A stretch of 64,000 nucleotides of DNA from assembly GCA_003402285.1 (NCBI GenBank), contig QFXG01000016.1:62001-126000 (forward strand). The letters are read 5' to 3'. Within the stretch, counting starts at the first letter, position 1, and every line of letters begins with the position of its first letter. The translations under genes were made by a program, and so were the position numbers. A model generated the notes under the pieces. The model was not told the origin of the DNA. It ran no database searches and saw only the letters and a list, made by a program, of their open reading frames with translations. Below, piece after piece: positions 17,938-28,720 of the stretch. The stretch comes from Candidatus Nitrotoga sp. SPKER. GTDB taxonomy: Bacteria; Pseudomonadota; Gammaproteobacteria; Burkholderiales; Gallionellaceae.

Positions 17938-19314
17938 TCAAAATGGTAACTGTAATTCTGAATTGGCATTCAGCAGCACGCGACGAAAGTCTTGCTTGAT
18001 TCTGGTTAGCGCTTCCTCATTATCTGCTTCAAAGCGTAATACGACCACGGGCGTTGTATTGCTGGATCGTATCAAGCCAAAACCGTCGACATATTCCACG
18101 CGCAAACCGTCTATGGTGATAATGTCCTGTGCATCGGTAAATTTTGCGTCCTTCTGCAGCCGTGTGATCAATGCGTAATTCTCACCCTCCTTTAGCTTAA
18201 TTTGCAGTTCCGGTGTGTTAATTGAATTAGGCAAGCCATTTAATATGCCATTAGCATCTGACTGTTTGCTCAAGCATTCGAGCAAACGAGCACCCGCATA
18301 CAAACCGTCATCGAATCCATACCATCGTTCCTTGAAAAATATATGACCGCTCATTTCGCCTGCCAACAATGCGCCACATTCCTTCATTTTTGCCTTGATG
18401 AACGAATGGCCAGTTTTCCAGAGTGTCGGCTTACCACCATGTTGTGTGATCCAACCAAACAGCTTGCGCGTGGATTTAACGTCGAAGATAATTTCTGCAC
18501 CAGGATTACGTGTCAGCACATCGGCGGCGAACAGCATTAACTGTCTGTCCGGAAAAATGATATTGCCATTTTTAGTGACAACACCCAAACGGTCACCGTC
18601 ACCATCGAAGGCTAAACCCAGTTCACTATCATTACTGGAAAGTGCATGAATTAAATCTTGCAAATTTTCCGGTTGTGAAGGGTCAGGATGATGATTAGGG
18701 AAGTTGCCATCCACTTCGCAAAACAGTTCCGTGACAGTACAACCCAATTGGCGATACAAAGTAGGAGCAAAATCCCCGGCCACGCCATTTCCGCAATCGA
18801 CCGTGATCTTCATGGGTCGTGCCAACTTGATGTCGGAAACGATGCGTGCAATATATACAGGACCTATATCGTATTGCGAATAAGCGCCCACACCATGACT
18901 GAGATTATTTTGCTCGATACGTATGCGTAAAGCTTGTATAGTATCCCCGGAGAGCGTCTCACCACCCAGCACCATTTTCAGTCCATTATAATCGGGGGGG
19001 TTGTGGCTGCCGGTAATCATGACTGCAGAATGTGTGTCCAGATGATAAGCTGCAAAATACACCATGGGCGTGGCAACACGCCCAACATCAATGACGTTGA
19101 TACCGCTCTTCTGGATGCCACGTGCTAAAGCGACAGCAAACTCCACACCTGACAGACGACCGTCGCGGCCAATTGCAATCGTGTGCTGGCCACGTGCTTT
19201 GGCTTCTGAGCCGATAGCATGGCCAATGATCTCGATAATTTCCTGGGTCAATGATTTACCGACAATGCCGCGAATATCGTAGGCCTTAAAAATTTCTTTA
19301 GGTAAGTTTTGCAT
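17938..19314 (-). CDS. Phosphomannomutase / phosphoglucomutase
   Basis: This 458-residue alpha-D-phosphohexomutase (AlgC/ManB type) interconverts hexose 1- and 6-phosphates for nucleotide-sugar, LPS and exopolysaccharide synthesis. The catalytic phosphoserine is S103 in MITGSHNPPDYNG. The metal loop is LAFDGDGDRLG and the sugar-binding loop is GEMSGHIFF. The C-terminal phosphate loop is RSSNTTPVVVLRFEA. Full length. It is convergent with the DUF2490 gene. The preferred sugar cannot be decided from sequence here. Confidence 0.94.
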   Translation of the reverse strand: MQNLPKEIFKAYDIRGIVGKSLTQEIIEIIGHAIGSEAKARGQHTIAIGRDGRLSGVEFAVALARGIQKSGINVIDVGRVATPMVYFAAYHLDTHSAVMITGSHNPPDYNGLKMVLGGETLSGDTIQALRIRIEQNNLSHGVGAYSQYDIGPVYIARIVSDIKLARPMKITVDCGNGVAGDFAPTLYRQLGCTVTELFCEVDGNFPNHHPDPSQPENLQDLIHALSSNDSELGLAFDGDGDRLGVVTKNGNIIFPDRQLMLFAADVLTRNPGAEIIFDVKSTRKLFGWITQHGGKPTLWKTGHSFIKAKMKECGALLAGEMSGHIFFKERWYGFDDGLYAGARLLECLSKQSDANGILNGLPNSINTPELQIKLKEGENYALITRLQKDAKFTDAQDIITIDGLRVEYVDGFGLIRSSNTTPVVVLRFEADNEEALTRIKQDFRRVLLNANSELQLPF

Positions 19315-19444
19315 GGTTTTACTCCATGGATTAGATAGGAATGTGGCATGACTCTATCAAGAGGCACAAAACAGTGTAAGAGAAAATACTCAATCCTGAT
19401 GCGATCAACTTAAAGCGCCCCATGATTGCATCTGGCAGAAATTT

Positions 19445-19645
19445 TTAATGATGTCCTTTAGGTAATTCACCCTTAAACTTGTATAGGGTGCCGCAATAGG
19501 GACAGCGCGCTTCACCGATCTTGTCGACTGGGATGGCCACTCTGGGATGTGCATTCCATAGACTCGTATTAGGCATCGGACAATAAAGCGGCAAATCTGT
19601 GGCGGTCACTTCGATATAACGTAGCTTGGCATGTTCGGTTTGCAT
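19445..19645 (-). CDS. zf-CHCC zinc-finger protein
   Basis: A 66-residue protein starting at ATG 19645 with AAGGGAA as ribosome binding site. It has the zf-CHCC pattern: CPMP, then NAHPRVAIP, then CPYCGTLYKFKG, giving one Cys, one His and two Cys ligands. This domain is shared with the NDUFS6 subunit of complex I, but the bacterial stand-alone role is unknown. It follows ilvE by 10 bases, an arrangement common in betaproteobacteria. Confidence 0.9.
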   Translation of the reverse strand: MQTEHAKLRYIEVTATDLPLYCPMPNTSLWNAHPRVAIPVDKIGEARCPYCGTLYKFKGELPKGHH

Positions 19646-19655
19646 GTAATTCCCT

Positions 19656-20576
19656 TTAAACGTGTGCCAACCAATCGGCATATTGCGGATTTTTTCCACT
19701 GACACAATCAAAAAACAACGCTTGCAGGCGCGTTGTGATCGGACCGCGCGAGCCATTGCCTATGGTGCGGTTGTCCAGCTCACAAATCGGTGTAACTTCG
19801 GCCGCAGTACCTGTAAAGAAAGCTTCATCGGCACAATATACCTCATCACGCGTGATGCGTTTTTCAATCAACTCTATACCAAGATCAGCCGCTAGCGTGA
19901 TGATAGAGTCACGCGTGATGCCTTCCAGGCAGGAAGTCAAATCTGGAGTATACAGCTTACCTTTTTTCACAATAAAGATGTTCTCGCCCGCTCCTTCTGC
20001 AACATAACCATCCACATCCAATAACAGTGCTTCGTCATAGCCGTCGTGCGCCACTTCTTGATGGGCCAAAATGGAGTTGGTGTAAGTACCGACCGATTTG
20101 GAACGACACATATTGATATTTACATGATGCCGAGTGAAACTGGAAGTTTTGACACGAATACCTTTTTCCATTCCCTCTACACCAAGATACGCGCCCCATG
20201 GCCAAGCTGCAACGGCAACGTGGGTACTAATAGCAGTGGCAGCGATACCCATAGCTTCTGAACCATAAAACACAATAGGGCGAATATAACAGGACTCCAG
20301 TTTATTGACGCGTACCACTTCACGTTGCGCTTCCATCAGAGTGTCTTTATCGAATGGCATCTTCATCTTGAAGATATAAGCTGAATTAAAGAGGCGGTCA
20401 GTATGATCCTTCAGGCGAAAAATTGCCGTGCCCTCAGTAGTTTTGTAGGCACGCACCCCCTCAAACACGCCCATACCATAGTGCAGTGTATGCGTCAGTA
20501 CGTGCGTTGTGGCATCTCGCCAAGGTACAAGTTTGCCGTCATACCAAATAAAGCCATCGCGGTCAGCCATAGACAT
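19656..20576 (-). CDS. ilvE: Branched-chain amino acid aminotransferase
   Basis: IlvE is a fold-type IV PLP enzyme that catalyses the last step of Leu, Ile and Val synthesis and the first step of their breakdown. The catalytic Lys is K160 (CRSKSVGTYTNS). The family signature is LLLDVDGYVAEGAGENIFIV, followed by GITRDSI. The length of 306 is typical. It is the first gene of a two-gene unit with the zf-CHCC gene. Confidence 0.95.
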   Translation of the reverse strand: MSMADRDGFIWYDGKLVPWRDATTHVLTHTLHYGMGVFEGVRAYKTTEGTAIFRLKDHTDRLFNSAYIFKMKMPFDKDTLMEAQREVVRVNKLESCYIRPIVFYGSEAMGIAATAISTHVAVAAWPWGAYLGVEGMEKGIRVKTSSFTRHHVNINMCRSKSVGTYTNSILAHQEVAHDGYDEALLLDVDGYVAEGAGENIFIVKKGKLYTPDLTSCLEGITRDSIITLAADLGIELIEKRITRDEVYCADEAFFTGTAAEVTPICELDNRTIGNGSRGPITTRLQALFFDCVSGKNPQYADWLAHV

Positions 20577-20842
20577 GGTTGAATTTCCTTAAGTTTATTG
20601 CAAAGACCGCAATTCTAACGTTTTCCGTGTACTTTATGAAGTAATAGTATTTTTCAAAAATGAAATTCAAGAAAACAAGATTTTCAGATGACACCCTGAA
20701 TTTTTTAGGCTTTAAAAATGGCTTTACGTTTTGTTAAATTTAAAACAGGGGGGCCAAATTATGAAAAGAGTACCTTAAACGATGTGCTCAAATCCCATAT
20801 TGACAACCTACTTCAAATTATCCCAAATTGACTTAACGCATT

Positions 20843-21871
20843 CTAAGGCAATAAAGGAATGCTGGTCAGCGCTGTCGTTTCGCGTAAGCCGAACATAATA
20901 TTCATATTCTGTACTGCTTGACCGGCCGCACCTTTGACCAAGTTATCAATAACTGACAATACAACCACAGTATTACCTTGTTGCGGCCGATGTACCGCAA
21001 TACGGCAGCAATTCGCACCGCGTACCGTACGCGTTTCCGGATGACTGCCGGCTGGCATTACATCCACAAATGTCTCATTGGCGTAACGCTGCTCATATAG
21101 CGCTTGCAGGTCAGTATCACATACTATGCGTGCATACAATGTGGCATGAATACCTCGTATCATTGGGGTGAGATGTGGCACAAAAGTCAAACCAATTTTT
21201 TGTTGTGCCACTCGCGCGAGCCCTTGACTAATTTCTGGTAAATGGCGATGCCCAGATACACCATAAGCTTTGAAATTATCCGCCGCTTCGGAAAACATGA
21301 TGCCAACCTCTGCCTTGCGTCCCGCGCCAGACACACCTGATTTTGCGTCTGCAATCAAACTGCTGCAATCCACAATCCCTGATTCCAACAAGGGGAGAAA
21401 ACCGAGCTGCACAGCCGTTGGATAGCAACCCGGGTTAGCCACTAACCGTGCCTGTTTTATCTGCTCGCGGTTGATTTCTGGCAAACCATATATTGCTTCA
21501 GAAATCAGATCAGGACAGGCGTGACTCATACCATACCATTTCTCCCAAACCGCCACGTCTTGAATACGAAAGTCCGCCGCTAAATCTATTATCCGCACAC
21601 CTGCGTCAAGCAATGTACGCGCATGATTCATAGCAATGCCATTAGGTGTGGCAAAAAACACTAGATCACATTGATCCAGATGTGCTTCATCTTGATGGGT
21701 AAAACGTAAATCTACATAGCCACGCAAACTGGGAAACATCTGGCTAACTGACATTCCTTGGTCAGCGCGCGAGGTAATGACGCACAACTCCACTTGCGGA
21801 TGTTGTGCCAGTAGTCGTAACAGCTCGACTCCCGTATAACCTGTTCCTCCAACGATACCAACTTTAATCAC
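20843..21871 (-). CDS. argC: N-acetyl-gamma-glutamyl-phosphate reductase
   Basis: ArgC reduces N-acetylglutamyl phosphate to the semialdehyde in arginine biosynthesis, using NADPH. The nucleotide-binding motif is [17 protein letters not shown]. The catalytic Cys is C149 in [10 protein letters not shown], and GVSGAGR and HRHLPEI follow. Length 342. It lies downstream of rplM-rpsI on the same strand, a conserved order, but the rpsI terminator at 21991 separates them. Confidence 0.96.
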   Translation of the reverse strand: MIKVGIVGGTGYTGVELLRLLAQHPQVELCVITSRADQGMSVSQMFPSLRGYVDLRFTHQDEAHLDQCDLVFFATPNGIAMNHARTLLDAGVRIIDLAADFRIQDVAVWEKWYGMSHACPDLISEAIYGLPEINREQIKQARLVANPGCYPTAVQLGFLPLLESGIVDCSSLIADAKSGVSGAGRKAEVGIMFSEAADNFKAYGVSGHRHLPEISQGLARVAQQKIGLTFVPHLTPMIRGIHATLYARIVCDTDLQALYEQRYANETFVDVMPAGSHPETRTVRGANCCRIAVHRPQQGNTVVVLSVIDNLVKGAAGQAVQNMNIMFGLRETTALTSIPLLP

Positions 21872-21990
21872 TTCATTTCCCCTATTTTGCGTTATCGATG
21901 GCGATACATTGCAGATGAAGATCCAAGATTACAGCCTGTTTTCGCGCACACTCAAATTGTCAGGGTAATTTTTTCAATAAAAATGAAAAA

Positions 21991-22004
21991 CCGCCCAAAG
22001 GCGG
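21991..22004 (-). terminator. Rho-independent terminator of rplM-rpsI
   Basis: CCGCC-CAAA-GGCGG pairs to form a tight stem that is followed on the minus strand by TTTTTCATTTTT. It sits 25 bases after the rpsI stop. Confidence 0.88.
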
Positions 22005-22028
22005 CTTTTCCAAACACTCCAAATATAC

Positions 22029-22421
22029 TTAACGCTTGGAGAATTGCTTGCGACGGCGCGCCTTGCGCAAACCAACTTTTTTACGCTCAACTTCACGCGC
22101 ATCGCGGGTAACGAGTCCAGCTTTGCTCAACATTGGCTTCAAGCTCGCATCAAAATCTATCAGGGCGCGAGTAATGCCATGACGCACCGCTCCAGCTTGA
22201 CCAGATTCACCCCCTCCACATACGTTTACCATAATATCGAATTTGTTAAGCATGTCGGTCAGCTCCAGCGGCTGACGTACGATCATACGACCAGTTTCTC
22301 TCGAAAAAAATATATCGAGTGGCTTATCGTTAACCACGATATCACCCTTGCCTGGTTTAATGAATACACGAGCTATTGCGCTCTTGCGGCGACCAGTGCC
22401 ATAGTTGTAAGTCACGTTCAT
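22029..22421 (-). CDS. rpsI: 30S ribosomal protein S9
   Basis: S9 is a 130-residue small-subunit protein whose C-terminal tail reaches the P-site tRNA. The family signature [19 protein letters not shown] and [19 protein letters not shown] are present, and the tail ends in basic [12 protein letters not shown]. It starts 2 bases after the rplM stop, the universal L13-S9 operon. Confidence 0.98.
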   Translation of the reverse strand: MNVTYNYGTGRRKSAIARVFIKPGKGDIVVNDKPLDIFFSRETGRMIVRQPLELTDMLNKFDIMVNVCGGGESGQAGAVRHGITRALIDFDASLKPMLSKAGLVTRDAREVERKKVGLRKARRRKQFSKR

Positions 22422-22423
22422 GA

Positions 22424-22861
22424 TTAAGCTTTCAATAGATCAATAGGTTTAGGTTGCTGCGCCGAATGCGGATGTTCAGCACCACCGTAAATCTTAAGCT
22501 TGCGTAACATGGCATAGCCTAATGGGCCTTTGGGCAACATACCTTTAACCGCTTTTTGCAGCACGCGATCTGGGTAACGTTCCTGCAATTTGCTAAAATT
22601 AGTCGTATAAATTCCGCCAGGATAACCAGTATGACGATGATAGACTTTATCTTGCGTCTTGTTACCGGTCACGCGCAGCTTTTCAGCATTAACAACGACA
22701 ATAAAGTCGCCTGTATCCACGTGCGGTGTGTATATCGCCTTATGTTTGCCGCGCAGACGGGCTGCAATTTGGCTAGCTAAACGACCTAAAATCTTGTCGG
22801 CAGCATCTACCAAATACCAGTCATGCTGGACTTCATGGGGCTTAGCTGAAAATGTTTTCAT
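22424..22861 (-). CDS. rplM: 50S ribosomal protein L13
   Basis: L13 is an early-assembling large-subunit protein. The 145-residue sequence has the family features [31 protein letters not shown] and [18 protein letters not shown] precedes the ATG. It is the first gene of the rplM-rpsI operon. Confidence 0.98.
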   Translation of the reverse strand: MKTFSAKPHEVQHDWYLVDAADKILGRLASQIAARLRGKHKAIYTPHVDTGDFIVVVNAEKLRVTGNKTQDKVYHRHTGYPGGIYTTNFSKLQERYPDRVLQKAVKGMLPKGPLGYAMLRKLKIYGGAEHPHSAQQPKPIDLLKA

Positions 22862-23064
22862 GGCGCTTCCTAAAACAAAAAATAGTGAACTTCGAAGGGC
22901 GCGAATTTTATGTTAAAAAACTAGCCCCTGTCAAACAAATTCAATTCTCAGTTTTAGCATCCAGATAGCTGCTATTTATATAGCCTGCTTTTTCTGACAC
23001 TTTGAGTTCAATCAGATTGATCGTTCGAAAACTAATAATCTCAACCGCTTAACAGCAATTCTAA

Positions 23065-24585
23065 TTACGGGTTCGCTACTAAATCAAGATCCAGCTGGCT
23101 GACATCATCGTCTGTATTGACCTTGCCATTTTCACGCGCCGCTTCAATTTCATCGAGATATTCTAATGTGACATCTCCAGTGATGTAATCACCATCAAAA
23201 CATGAAGCATCGAAGTACTGAATATCCTGATTCGTCTTGCGCACTGCCGCTTTGAGGTCATCAAGATCCTGATAAATCAATCTGTCTGCACCGATTTCAC
23301 GGCAAATTTCCTCATCACTGCGGCCAGTGGCAATCAACTCTTTGCGGCTCGGCATGTCTATGCCATACACATTAGGAAAACGTACCGGAGGGGCGGCGGA
23401 GGCGAAGTACACTTTGCGTGCTCCAGCATCCCGCGCCATTTGAACAATTTCACGGCTCGTAGTACCTCGTACGATGGAATCATCTACCAACAGGACATTT
23501 TTATCCTTAAATTCCACGCTAATTGCATTTAGTTTTTGGCGCACCGATTTTTTCCGCATTGCCTGTCCCGGCATGATGAAGGTACGTCCAATATAACGAT
23601 TTTTCACGAAACCTTCGCGAAATGAAATACCTAAACGATTAGCCAATTGCAAAGCACTAGGACGACTGGAATCCGGAATGGGGATAACGACATCAATATC
23701 ATGTTGCTGCCATTCACGGGTAATTTTATCGGCCAGATTTTCGCCCATATTCAAGCGTGTTTCATAGACCGAAATTCCATTAATCACGGAATCTGGACGC
23801 GCCAGATAAACATACTCAAAAATACAGGGATTAAGCGTTGGATTTTCTGCACATTGCTGACTATGAAGATTTCCATCAAAGTCAACAAATACCGCTTCAC
23901 CTGGTGCAATATCACGAAGAAATTTGAAGCCGAACGTATCTAACGCTACGCTTTCCGAAGCAATCAAATATTCCGTGCCATTCTCAGTTTGATGACTGCC
24001 TAATACCAATGGCCGGATACCATAAACATCACGGAAGGCTAGCAGGCCATAACCCGCAATCATTGCCACCACTGCGTAAGCACCCCGGCAGCGACGATGC
24101 ACCCCGGATACGGCGTCAAAAATATTCTTAATGTCTAAACGATAGCGCATTGTTGAATTAGCTTGTAATTCATGCGCAAGCACATTGAGCAGGACTTCCG
24201 AATCAGAGTTGGTATTAACATGACGTCTGTCTTCTAGAAACAATTCTTGCTGCAATTGCTCGGTATTGGTCAAATTTCCGTTATGTCCAAGCACGATTCC
24301 GAATGGCGAATTGACATAAAACGGCTGTGCTTCATTGTGATCGATAGCGGAACCCGCAGTAGGATAACGTACATGAGCGATGCCCGCATTCCCACGCAAC
24401 GCTCGCATGTTACGCGTTCGGAACACATCGCGTACCAGGCCATTACCCTTGTGCAAATGAAAGGTATTTCCTTCAATAGTGGCAATACCGGCGGCATCCT
24501 GCCCACGATGCTGCAGCACTAACAAACCCTCATATAGAATTTGATTGGCCGATGTTTGCGCGACAACGCCTAGAATGCCACACAT
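23065..24585 (-). CDS. purF: Amidophosphoribosyltransferase
   Basis: PurF makes 5-phosphoribosylamine from PRPP and glutamine, the first committed step of purine synthesis. The N-terminal nucleophile Cys follows Met (MCGILGVV). The glutaminase domain contains [10 protein letters not shown] and LGHNGNLTN. The PRPP loop is [14 protein letters not shown]. Length 506, normal. It is the last gene of folC-dedD-cvpA-purF, the classical cluster linking folate and purine metabolism. Confidence 0.97.
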   Translation of the reverse strand: MCGILGVVAQTSANQILYEGLLVLQHRGQDAAGIATIEGNTFHLHKGNGLVRDVFRTRNMRALRGNAGIAHVRYPTAGSAIDHNEAQPFYVNSPFGIVLGHNGNLTNTEQLQQELFLEDRRHVNTNSDSEVLLNVLAHELQANSTMRYRLDIKNIFDAVSGVHRRCRGAYAVVAMIAGYGLLAFRDVYGIRPLVLGSHQTENGTEYLIASESVALDTFGFKFLRDIAPGEAVFVDFDGNLHSQQCAENPTLNPCIFEYVYLARPDSVINGISVYETRLNMGENLADKITREWQQHDIDVVIPIPDSSRPSALQLANRLGISFREGFVKNRYIGRTFIMPGQAMRKKSVRQKLNAISVEFKDKNVLLVDDSIVRGTTSREIVQMARDAGARKVYFASAAPPVRFPNVYGIDMPSRKELIATGRSDEEICREIGADRLIYQDLDDLKAAVRKTNQDIQYFDASCFDGDYITGDVTLEYLDEIEAARENGKVNTDDDVSQLDLDLVANP

Positions 24586-24601
24586 GTTTTAACCCCAATA
24601 T

Positions 24602-25102
24602 TCATTTTCTCAATCCAAAGTGCACACGGCGTGCCACGCTATCTGGCAACCAGACCAGACTAGCTAGCGCCATACTTTCTAATGGCTTACTTAACTTTGC
24701 CTCGCGCCAGAACGGTTTTTTCGGCAAATCAGTCAACCCCGCTAGCAGAACTAGCATCAGTACCAATAACATGCCGCGTAGCATGCCAAATAAACTACCA
24801 AATAGACCATCTATCCAACCGAGGCCGGTCAATTTGATCAGTTTCGATAACAACCATATAACAATGCCACTGACGATCAAGGTCGCCACAAACAACACAA
24901 CGAAAGCCACCGTGACCTTGATCGCATCTGCCCCCAGTTCTGCCGGCATTACTGCTGCCAAATTAACTGCCTGCCAACGTGCCATCAAGTAAGCTACCAC
25001 CCAACCGAGTAGCGACAACACTTCATATACAAAGCCTCGCCACCATCCCAGAAAGACCGACCAAGTGGCGATTGTAATGACAGTATAATCAAACCACGTC
25101 AT
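24602..25102 (-). CDS. cvpA: Colicin V production family membrane protein
   Basis: A 166-residue inner-membrane protein with four predicted hydrophobic helices. It has the CvpA pattern near the N-terminus (WFDYTVITIATWSVFLGWWRG, then EVLSLLGWVVAYLMA). The molecular function is unclear; the family is linked to envelope homeostasis. It sits 16 bases before purF and 2 bases after dedD. Confidence 0.93.
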   Translation of the reverse strand: MTWFDYTVITIATWSVFLGWWRGFVYEVLSLLGWVVAYLMARWQAVNLAAVMPAELGADAIKVTVAFVVLFVATLIVSGIVIWLLSKLIKLTGLGWIDGLFGSLFGMLRGMLLVLMLVLLAGLTDLPKKPFWREAKLSKPLESMALASLVWLPDSVARRVHFGLRK

Positions 25103-25104
25103 GC

Positions 25105-25725
25105 CTAATACGCTGGACTTACCGTTGGTTTCAGTCCTTGCGCTTCCAGCTTTTTATATACCGTGTCTGCCGCGTCACGCGTGGCATACGGACCGGCACG
25201 TACGCGGATTTTGTTACCCACCTTCTCGGTATAAACTTTGATATTTTGTTCACTCAATTTTTTCTGCCATTGGTGCGCAGTGTCGGCATTCGCAAATGCA
25301 CCAACCTGCACCACAAAACCAGAGTGTGTCGTGACCTGCTTATTCTCTACATGAATATCCCCCACAGACTTAACTTCAGATTTGACTGGAGCAAGCTTAC
25401 TTTCAAGCGCTCGCGATGCCGCGATGACCTGTTCTTTAATGACAGGGGCGCTGGGCACAGCTGAAACAGGAGCAGCAACCGGTGAAGAAACCGCAAGAAC
25501 AGAGCCAGGCGCTGACGACATCCCCATCTTGGGCATAAACTCACCCACCTTATCTTTGTCCGGAATGCGCAACTCAATATCCTGACCGCCTAACTTGGGT
25601 TCACTATCCAACACCATGGGCAGCACCACCACAATGACGATGACCAGCGCCACTGCGCCAAGCAACCGACGTCTTGCACGACGCTTCAGGCTGAATTCAT
25701 CATCCATGAGTTGCTTTGCCATCAT
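25105..25725 (-). CDS. dedD: SPOR-domain cell-division protein (DedD-like)
   Basis: A 206-residue bitopic membrane protein. A cytoplasmic basic tail is followed by a membrane segment (about 20-41, LLGAVALVIVIVVVLPMVL), then a Pro/Ala/Val-rich periplasmic linker. A C-terminal SPOR domain (about 130-206, FVVQVGAFANADTAHQWQKK and VRAGPYATRDAAD) binds denuded septal peptidoglycan. It overlaps the folC stop by four bases (ATGA). Confidence 0.92.
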   Translation of the reverse strand: MMAKQLMDDEFSLKRRARRRLLGAVALVIVIVVVLPMVLDSEPKLGGQDIELRIPDKDKVGEFMPKMGMSSAPGSVLAVSSPVAAPVSAVPSAPVIKEQVIAASRALESKLAPVKSEVKSVGDIHVENKQVTTHSGFVVQVGAFANADTAHQWQKKLSEQNIKVYTEKVGNKIRVRAGPYATRDAADTVYKKLEAQGLKPTVSPAY

Positions 25726-27071
25726 GTCTCTCCGCGCAAATCAAAGCGTAGCGCAGACTGCGCACGCATCACTTCTGCTACTGTATAGAATGAACCAAAT
25801 ACTACAATTCTATCATTTTCGACGGCCTCATTACAGGCATGCTGCAGTGCATCTGTTACCGTGACAAACATCAACACGTCACTTTCCACTCCCTCGGCAT
25901 ATAACACTGTGGATAATTCCACGTCCGTTGCACCGCGCGGTGCGGCTATACCAGCCACTAGCCAGACATCCACTTGCTTTTTGAGCGCACGTGCAACACT
26001 GGCCATATCCTTGTCCTTAAGCATGGCGAACACAGCGAAAGTCTTATGACAAGGCGGCAAGTCGGCCAAATTTTGCGCCAGCGAACGCGCGGCCTGGGGA
26101 TTGTGCGCCACATCCAAAATCAGCATCGGTCTGCCGGGCACAATCTGAAAACGACCTGGCAGCACTACCTCGACCAAGCCACGTCGCACCGCCGCCATGC
26201 TCACCGGCAATTTATTCTTCAGCGCATCCAACACCGCCAGTGCGGCGCTGGCATTGTGCAATTGAAATACTCCACGCAAAGCAGGATAGGGCAAAGCGCT
26301 GCGAGTGCCACTCACACCATGATAATTCCACTGTTGCGCGCCTGCCGTGAAACTGAATTGCTCACCCAGACACCACAATTGCGCGCCGACATGCTGCGCT
26401 TGCGTGCGAATCGCATTAGGCACATCCCTATCGCCAAATACCGCTACTTTTCCAGCACGAAAAATTCCCGCCTTCTCAAATGCAATTTGTTCACGCGTAT
26501 CACCCAGATACTCCATATGATCCAAGTCTATACTGGTAACCACCGCACAATCGTGGTCGAACACATTCACCGCATCCAGCCGTCCACCCAAACCCACTTC
26601 CAGTATCGCCACCTCTACCGCTTGATCAATAAAACATTGCATCGCAGCCAGCGTGCCAAACTCAAAATAGGTTAACGAAATTTCTGATAATTCATCATTA
26701 CACTGCAAACTGGTATCCCTATTTTGCAAAGATGGCACAACACGCGCCTGCTCTACTCGCTCGAATGCTGCGCACAGCATCGCATCACTGGCCTGCCGCT
26801 GGCCGATACGGACGCGTTCGTTGTAATCCAGCAAATGCGGCGAGGTGTAGCAGCCAACACGATAACCCGCCACGTGCAGCATGCTTTCAAGCATTGCGCA
26901 CACCGAGCCTTTGCCGTTAGTACCGCCAACCACAATAACCGGGAAAGTTGGCTTAAGTCCCAGTCGCTTTTTAACTTTTGCAACGCGCTCAAGACCCAGA
27001 TCAATGATTTTAGGATGCTTGGTTTCAAGATAGGCGAGCCAGTCGCTCAATGCGCTATGCTCATCTAGCAT
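25722..27071 (-). CDS. folC: Bifunctional folylpolyglutamate / dihydrofolate synthase
   Basis: FolC adds glutamates to folates and makes dihydrofolate from dihydropteroate. The Mur-ligase-type P-loop is VVGGTNGKGSVCAMLE. Further signatures are YTSPHLLDYNERVRI, LEVGLGGRLDAVN and LDVAHNPQAA. Length 449. First gene of the folC-dedD-cvpA-purF operon. Confidence 0.96.
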   Translation of the reverse strand: MLDEHSALSDWLAYLETKHPKIIDLGLERVAKVKKRLGLKPTFPVIVVGGTNGKGSVCAMLESMLHVAGYRVGCYTSPHLLDYNERVRIGQRQASDAMLCAAFERVEQARVVPSLQNRDTSLQCNDELSEISLTYFEFGTLAAMQCFIDQAVEVAILEVGLGGRLDAVNVFDHDCAVVTSIDLDHMEYLGDTREQIAFEKAGIFRAGKVAVFGDRDVPNAIRTQAQHVGAQLWCLGEQFSFTAGAQQWNYHGVSGTRSALPYPALRGVFQLHNASAALAVLDALKNKLPVSMAAVRRGLVEVVLPGRFQIVPGRPMLILDVAHNPQAARSLAQNLADLPPCHKTFAVFAMLKDKDMASVARALKKQVDVWLVAGIAAPRGATDVELSTVLYAEGVESDVLMFVTVTDALQHACNEAVENDRIVVFGSFYTVAEVMRAQSALRFDLRGET

Positions 27072-27176
27072 AGCGACCTAACTTTTGGTTTTTTGCAGAT
27101 TTGTATGGAAAATCTCTCATGCAGGTATACGTAACAGCTTCAGTCGTCAATATTCATTACAGACAGCATCCATTAA

Positions 27177-28646
27177 TCAGGATGAGCAACTTACCACGAC
27201 ATGACGTGCCCAATCCGGAGCTGGCGCAGCATAATCTTCCATCTCTGGTTGTTCATCGAATGGTCGACTAAGCAATGCCAGCAAGCGGTCTACTTCCGAA
27301 AAATCACGTTCCCGCTCTGCGAGTGCAATTGCACTTTGCGCCATGGAATTACGCAAAATATATTTAGGATTGACCTTGTCCATACGTGCCTTTCGCTCCT
27401 CGTCCGTTCCTGGCTCGCTTTGCAAGCGCGTACGATAAACGTCAGCCCAAGCGTCGAACGCCTGTCGGTCGATGAATTGATCACGTAACTCGCTGTTTTT
27501 CTCATCCGGCGCAAATTTGAACAGACCTAAACTGCGAAACAAATTGGTGTAATCCAACTGGCTTGTGCGCATCATTTCCAACAGAGGGGTAATAAGAGAA
27601 ATATCGTCTTTGGTAACGTTGGTTAGTCCCAGTTTCTTACTCATTAATTCAATATAGTATTCAAAGTATGTCGGCTCGTAATTTTCCAGAGCTGCTTGCG
27701 CTTCTTCCACCGCGATAATCGGTGTCAAAGCCTGCGCCAGACAAGCCAGATTCCATAAACCGATTTGCGGCTGCTGATCAAAGGCATAGCGTCCGCCATG
27801 ATCAGAGTGATTACAAATAAAAGCCGGATCATAAGTTTCCATGAAACCAAAGGGGCCATAATCGAAAGTCAGCCCAAGAATCGACATGTTGTCCGTATTC
27901 ATCACGCCATGTGCAAAACCGACAGCTTGCCATTGAGCCATCAAACTTGCGGTACGCGTGATTACCTCATTCAAAAAACGCAAATACTTGTCCGGTGCAT
28001 CACTAATATCAGGAAAATGCTTGGCAATCACATAATCAGCGAGCACGGCAAGCGGTTCATGCTGATCCCTATAGGCGAACACTTCAAATGAACCAAAACG
28101 CACATGCGACGGTGATAAACGCGTAACCACAGCGGCACTTTCGATCGTCTCGCGGTACACCTCTGCATCACTGCCCACAATGCACAAAGCGCGAGAAGTA
28201 GGAATACCCAAACCATGCATCGCTTCTGAGCACAAATACTCACGAATGCTGGATCGCAGCACCGCACGTCCATCGCCTTCTCGCGAAAACGGTGTGACAC
28301 CGGCCCCTTTCAATTGAATGTCCCAATACTCTCCATCGCTATTTTTTATTTCACCAAGCAAAATTGCGCGTCCGTCTCCCAGTTGCGGCACGAAGTAACC
28401 AAATTGGTGCCCGGCATAGAGCATCGACAATGGCTCGCTACCGGGCAACAAACGGTTGCCGATAAAATATTCGACAAAGTCCGCGCGTTCAACTTCGCTT
28501 ACATCCAGATTAATTAATTCGGCGGCACTCACATTAAAGCTAACCAGATAGGGATCTGGCAAAGGCGTAGGGTTCAGACGACTATGGAAAACATCTGGTA
28601 AACGAGAAAACGTATTATCAAAATTTAATTGGTCAAGTTTTTTCAT
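27177..28646 (-). CDS. selO: Protein adenylyltransferase SelO (YdiU/UPF0061)
   Basis: SelO is a pseudokinase-fold enzyme that transfers AMP to protein hydroxyls, linked to redox stress. The family signature is visible: YAGHQFGYFVPQLGDGRA, LKGAGVTPFSREGDGRAVLR, and GVMNTDNMSILGLTFDYGPF with the metal-binding Asn and Asp. The length of 489 is normal. In E. coli the C-terminus carries a regulatory Cys pair; here the tail is HVVVSCSS with a single Cys. Confidence 0.95.
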   Translation of the reverse strand: MKKLDQLNFDNTFSRLPDVFHSRLNPTPLPDPYLVSFNVSAAELINLDVSEVERADFVEYFIGNRLLPGSEPLSMLYAGHQFGYFVPQLGDGRAILLGEIKNSDGEYWDIQLKGAGVTPFSREGDGRAVLRSSIREYLCSEAMHGLGIPTSRALCIVGSDAEVYRETIESAAVVTRLSPSHVRFGSFEVFAYRDQHEPLAVLADYVIAKHFPDISDAPDKYLRFLNEVITRTASLMAQWQAVGFAHGVMNTDNMSILGLTFDYGPFGFMETYDPAFICNHSDHGGRYAFDQQPQIGLWNLACLAQALTPIIAVEEAQAALENYEPTYFEYYIELMSKKLGLTNVTKDDISLITPLLEMMRTSQLDYTNLFRSLGLFKFAPDEKNSELRDQFIDRQAFDAWADVYRTRLQSEPGTDEERKARMDKVNPKYILRNSMAQSAIALAERERDFSEVDRLLALLSRPFDEQPEMEDYAAPAPDWARHVVVSCSS

Positions 28647-28720
28647 GGCGATACTTTAAATTTGATTTACCGAAATCTATAACAGAGTAATAAATTAAGC
28701 ACCATAGCGTGCGAGCCCTA

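Noticed and set aside
25974-26675. 233-residue plus-strand frame opposite folC
   Set aside because: Antisense shadow of folC, rich in His, Arg and Gln as expected from such frames.
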